From contig NZ_WOEZ01000119.1 in NCBI RefSeq assembly GCF_013177735.1, positions 1-64,000 on the forward strand: a DNA stretch of 64,000 bases. The letters run 5' to 3'. This DNA is from Paraburkholderia elongata (GTDB taxonomy: Bacteria; Pseudomonadota; Gammaproteobacteria; Burkholderiales; Burkholderiaceae). Both the position numbers and the translations under genes were made by a program. Within the stretch, counting starts at the first letter, position 1, and each line of letters begins with the position of its first letter. Positions 62,703 through 64,000 of the stretch are shown piece by piece. The notes beneath the pieces are model-generated. The model made no database searches and was not told where the DNA came from. It worked only from the letters and a program-made list of their open reading frames with translations.

Positions 62703-63449
62703 ATGACAAAGACCACATCCTCGCGGGAATTCGATAGTGAGGGCCGTCTCCCGGATGCCGCGATCGGCGAACCGGCGGGCGCGGCGCCCCGCGCCGACGG
62801 TAGCGACGGTGGAGACAACGCGATGCCGGCTGGCGGCATGCGCGAGGCGTCCGTCGAAATCCTCGCACGCGTCGCCGCGGGGCTCATGTTGAGCATCTTT
62901 ACTTACGCGGCGGTCAAGCAATGGCTCGCGGCGCCCACACGCGTCACCTTGTTGCTGCTCGTGGTGAGCGCGTTCATGACCTTGGGCCTGGCGTTATTTT
63001 CGCGGGTGCCCATCAAACGTGACTGGACACCTTTTGCTTTCATCTGCTCGGTGGGCGGGACGTTCTATTTTCTAGCCGTGCGGCTTTCGCCCGGAGCCCA
63101 GCTCATTCCAGAACTGGCCGGCGCGTCGTTGCAGCTGCTGGGGATTTTCTGGCAACTGTTCGCGAAGGTGTCGCTGCGAAGGTCCTTCGGTATTTTGCCC
63201 GCCAATCGCGGAGTGGTTTCTCGCGGGGCTTACCAGTTCGTGCGCCACCCTATGTACCTGGGGTATTTCCTTACGGACCTCGGTTTTTTGCTGGCGAACT
63301 TCGGGATTCAGAACGTGATTGTTTACGGATGCCAGTTTGCGTTGCAGGTTGGGCGCATTGTGCGGGAGGAGCGGCTCCTGTCCGATGACGAGCGGTATCG
63401 GGCTTACAGGGGTAAGGTGCGGTTCCGGGTGATTCCGGGCGTGTTTTGA
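62703..63449 (+). CDS. Isoprenylcysteine methyltransferase-like membrane methyltransferase
   Basis: 248 aa. A hydrophilic Gly/Ala/Asp-rich leader (about 50 residues) precedes five or six membrane helices. The ICMT/PEMT-type SAM site is at the C terminus: SRGAYQFVRHPMYLGYFLTDLGFLL, then EERLLSDDERYRAYRGKVRFRVIPGVF. Members methylate small molecules or lipids in the membrane, and substrates are mostly unknown in bacteria. Start position is uncertain because the leader lacks similarity; MREASVEILARV would be an alternative start. Confidence 0.85.
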   Translation: MTKTTSSREFDSEGRLPDAAIGEPAGAAPRADGSDGGDNAMPAGGMREASVEILARVAAGLMLSIFTYAAVKQWLAAPTRVTLLLLVVSAFMTLGLALFSRVPIKRDWTPFAFICSVGGTFYFLAVRLSPGAQLIPELAGASLQLLGIFWQLFAKVSLRRSFGILPANRGVVSRGAYQFVRHPMYLGYFLTDLGFLLANFGIQNVIVYGCQFALQVGRIVREERLLSDDERYRAYRGKVRFRVIPGVF

Positions 63450-63542
63450 GGGTGTATGGTGTCGAAGTAAGCGGCAATAAACGGCAAGATCGCCAGCCCG
63501 CCTGATTACCCTTGAGAGAGCCGCACGAGCGCAGCATCATCC

Positions 63543-64000
63543 ATGCAAAACGATATAAACCCGTTTAACGACATGGCGTCGATCCTGTCCAATCCGATCC
63601 TCAACACGGATTCGTACAAGGCGTCGCACTATCTGCAATATCCGCCCGAAGCGTCGGCGATGTTTTCATACATCGAGTCGCGCGGCGGACGCTATGACCG
63701 CACGCTGTTCTTCGGCCTTCAGATGCTGATCAAGGAGTATCTGTGCCGCCCCATTGCCGCTGAGATGATCGACCAGGCGAAGGCGTTTTTCACGGCGCAT
63801 GGCGAACCGTTCAACGAAGCGGGCTGGCGTTACATCGTCGAGCACTATGACGGCTATCTGCCGGTGCGGATTCGCGCGGTGCCGGAGGGCTCGGTCGTGC
63901 CCACGCACAACGTACTGGTCACGGTCGAATGCGACGATCCACAGGTGTTCTGGCTGGCCTCGTATCTGGAAACGATGCTGATGCGCGTGTGGTATCCGAT
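63543..64000 (+). CDS. Nicotinamide phosphoribosyltransferase-like enzyme (5' part, cut by window end)
   Basis: 152 codons are visible. The N terminus NPILNTDSYKASHYLQYPP and SYIESRGGRYDRTLFFGLQMLIKEYL match nicotinamide phosphoribosyltransferase (NadV/NAMPT) rather than classical PncB. The product makes NMN from nicotinamide and PRPP for NAD salvage. The phosphate- and PRPP-binding C-terminal part lies beyond the window. The in-frame ATG at 63573 is a possible alternative start. Confidence 0.88.
   Translation, partial: MQNDINPFNDMASILSNPILNTDSYKASHYLQYPPEASAMFSYIESRGGRYDRTLFFGLQMLIKEYLCRPIAAEMIDQAKAFFTAHGEPFNEAGWRYIVEHYDGYLPVRIRAVPEGSVVPTHNVLVTVECDDPQVFWLASYLETMLMRVWYP

Overview
The window is high-GC, gene-dense bacterial chromosome from a Burkholderiales member, most likely Paraburkholderia or a close Burkholderia relative. 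Markers are the rpfF/rpfR (BDSF synthase / cyclic-di-GMP receptor) pair, Burkholderia-type porin, duplicate sigma-54 gene, VpsR-like enhancer-binding protein, bacterial Lhr and FUSC-type exporter. The species call is inference from gene content.

Layout. 1-127: 5' end of an IS4-family element running off the left edge. 163-3092: carboxymuconolactone-decarboxylase-like protein, OsmC, a PrpB-like lyase and a lipoprotein. 3199-11677: a sugar-acid/polyuronate locus. LacI regulator, glucarate-dehydratase-like enolase and aldose epimerase lie on the minus strand; SDR, porin, alginate-lyase-family protein and MFS permease lie on the plus strand. A strong promoter with a perfect 20-bp operator drives the SDR side. 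11747-13984: TetR plus DHA2 exporter. 14475-16711: DUF2158-like protein, superinfection-immunity-like membrane protein and M20 peptidase. 17176-20250: convergent rpfF and rpfR separated by 52-bp tandem repeats, with a complete IS4-family element (11-bp target duplication) just upstream of rpfR. 21950-29955: Lhr helicase and a large autotransporter. 30297-33448: aldo/keto reductase, AhpD-like protein, AraC regulator and FUSC-like protein.

33782-39244 is a decayed type VI secretion locus. tssE and the 3' part of clpV (minus) abut the 3' part of tssF, tssG and tssJ (plus), followed by an extra rpoN preceded by a near-consensus -24/-12 promoter. 39394-46443: aminotransferase, S10 peptidase, then a GntR regulator and lutABC (lactate oxidation) with a recognisable promoter/operator. 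46515-49093: LysR, GST, SDR. 49214-53253: a VRR-NUC (FAN1-like) nuclease and an Fe-S XPD/DinG-like helicase with an N-terminal PD-(D/E)XK nuclease, overlapping by 4 nt and preceded by a perfect LexA box. 53276-58176: MscS channel, NIPSNAP protein, DHA2 exporter.

58315-62540: a VpsR-like sigma-54 activator, a 1.2-kb gene-poor gap holding a perfect-consensus -24/-12 promoter, a small unknown protein and an orphan CpaE/TadZ-like ATPase. The window ends with a membrane methyltransferase and the start of a nicotinamide phosphoribosyltransferase.

Two themes recur. BDSF/cyclic-di-GMP genes, an extra sigma-54 and a VpsR-like activator co-occur within about 45 kb. A compact SOS-regulated crosslink-repair-like nuclease-helicase operon is the best-supported functional module that may merit experiment. 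No CRISPR array, rRNA or tRNA was seen.
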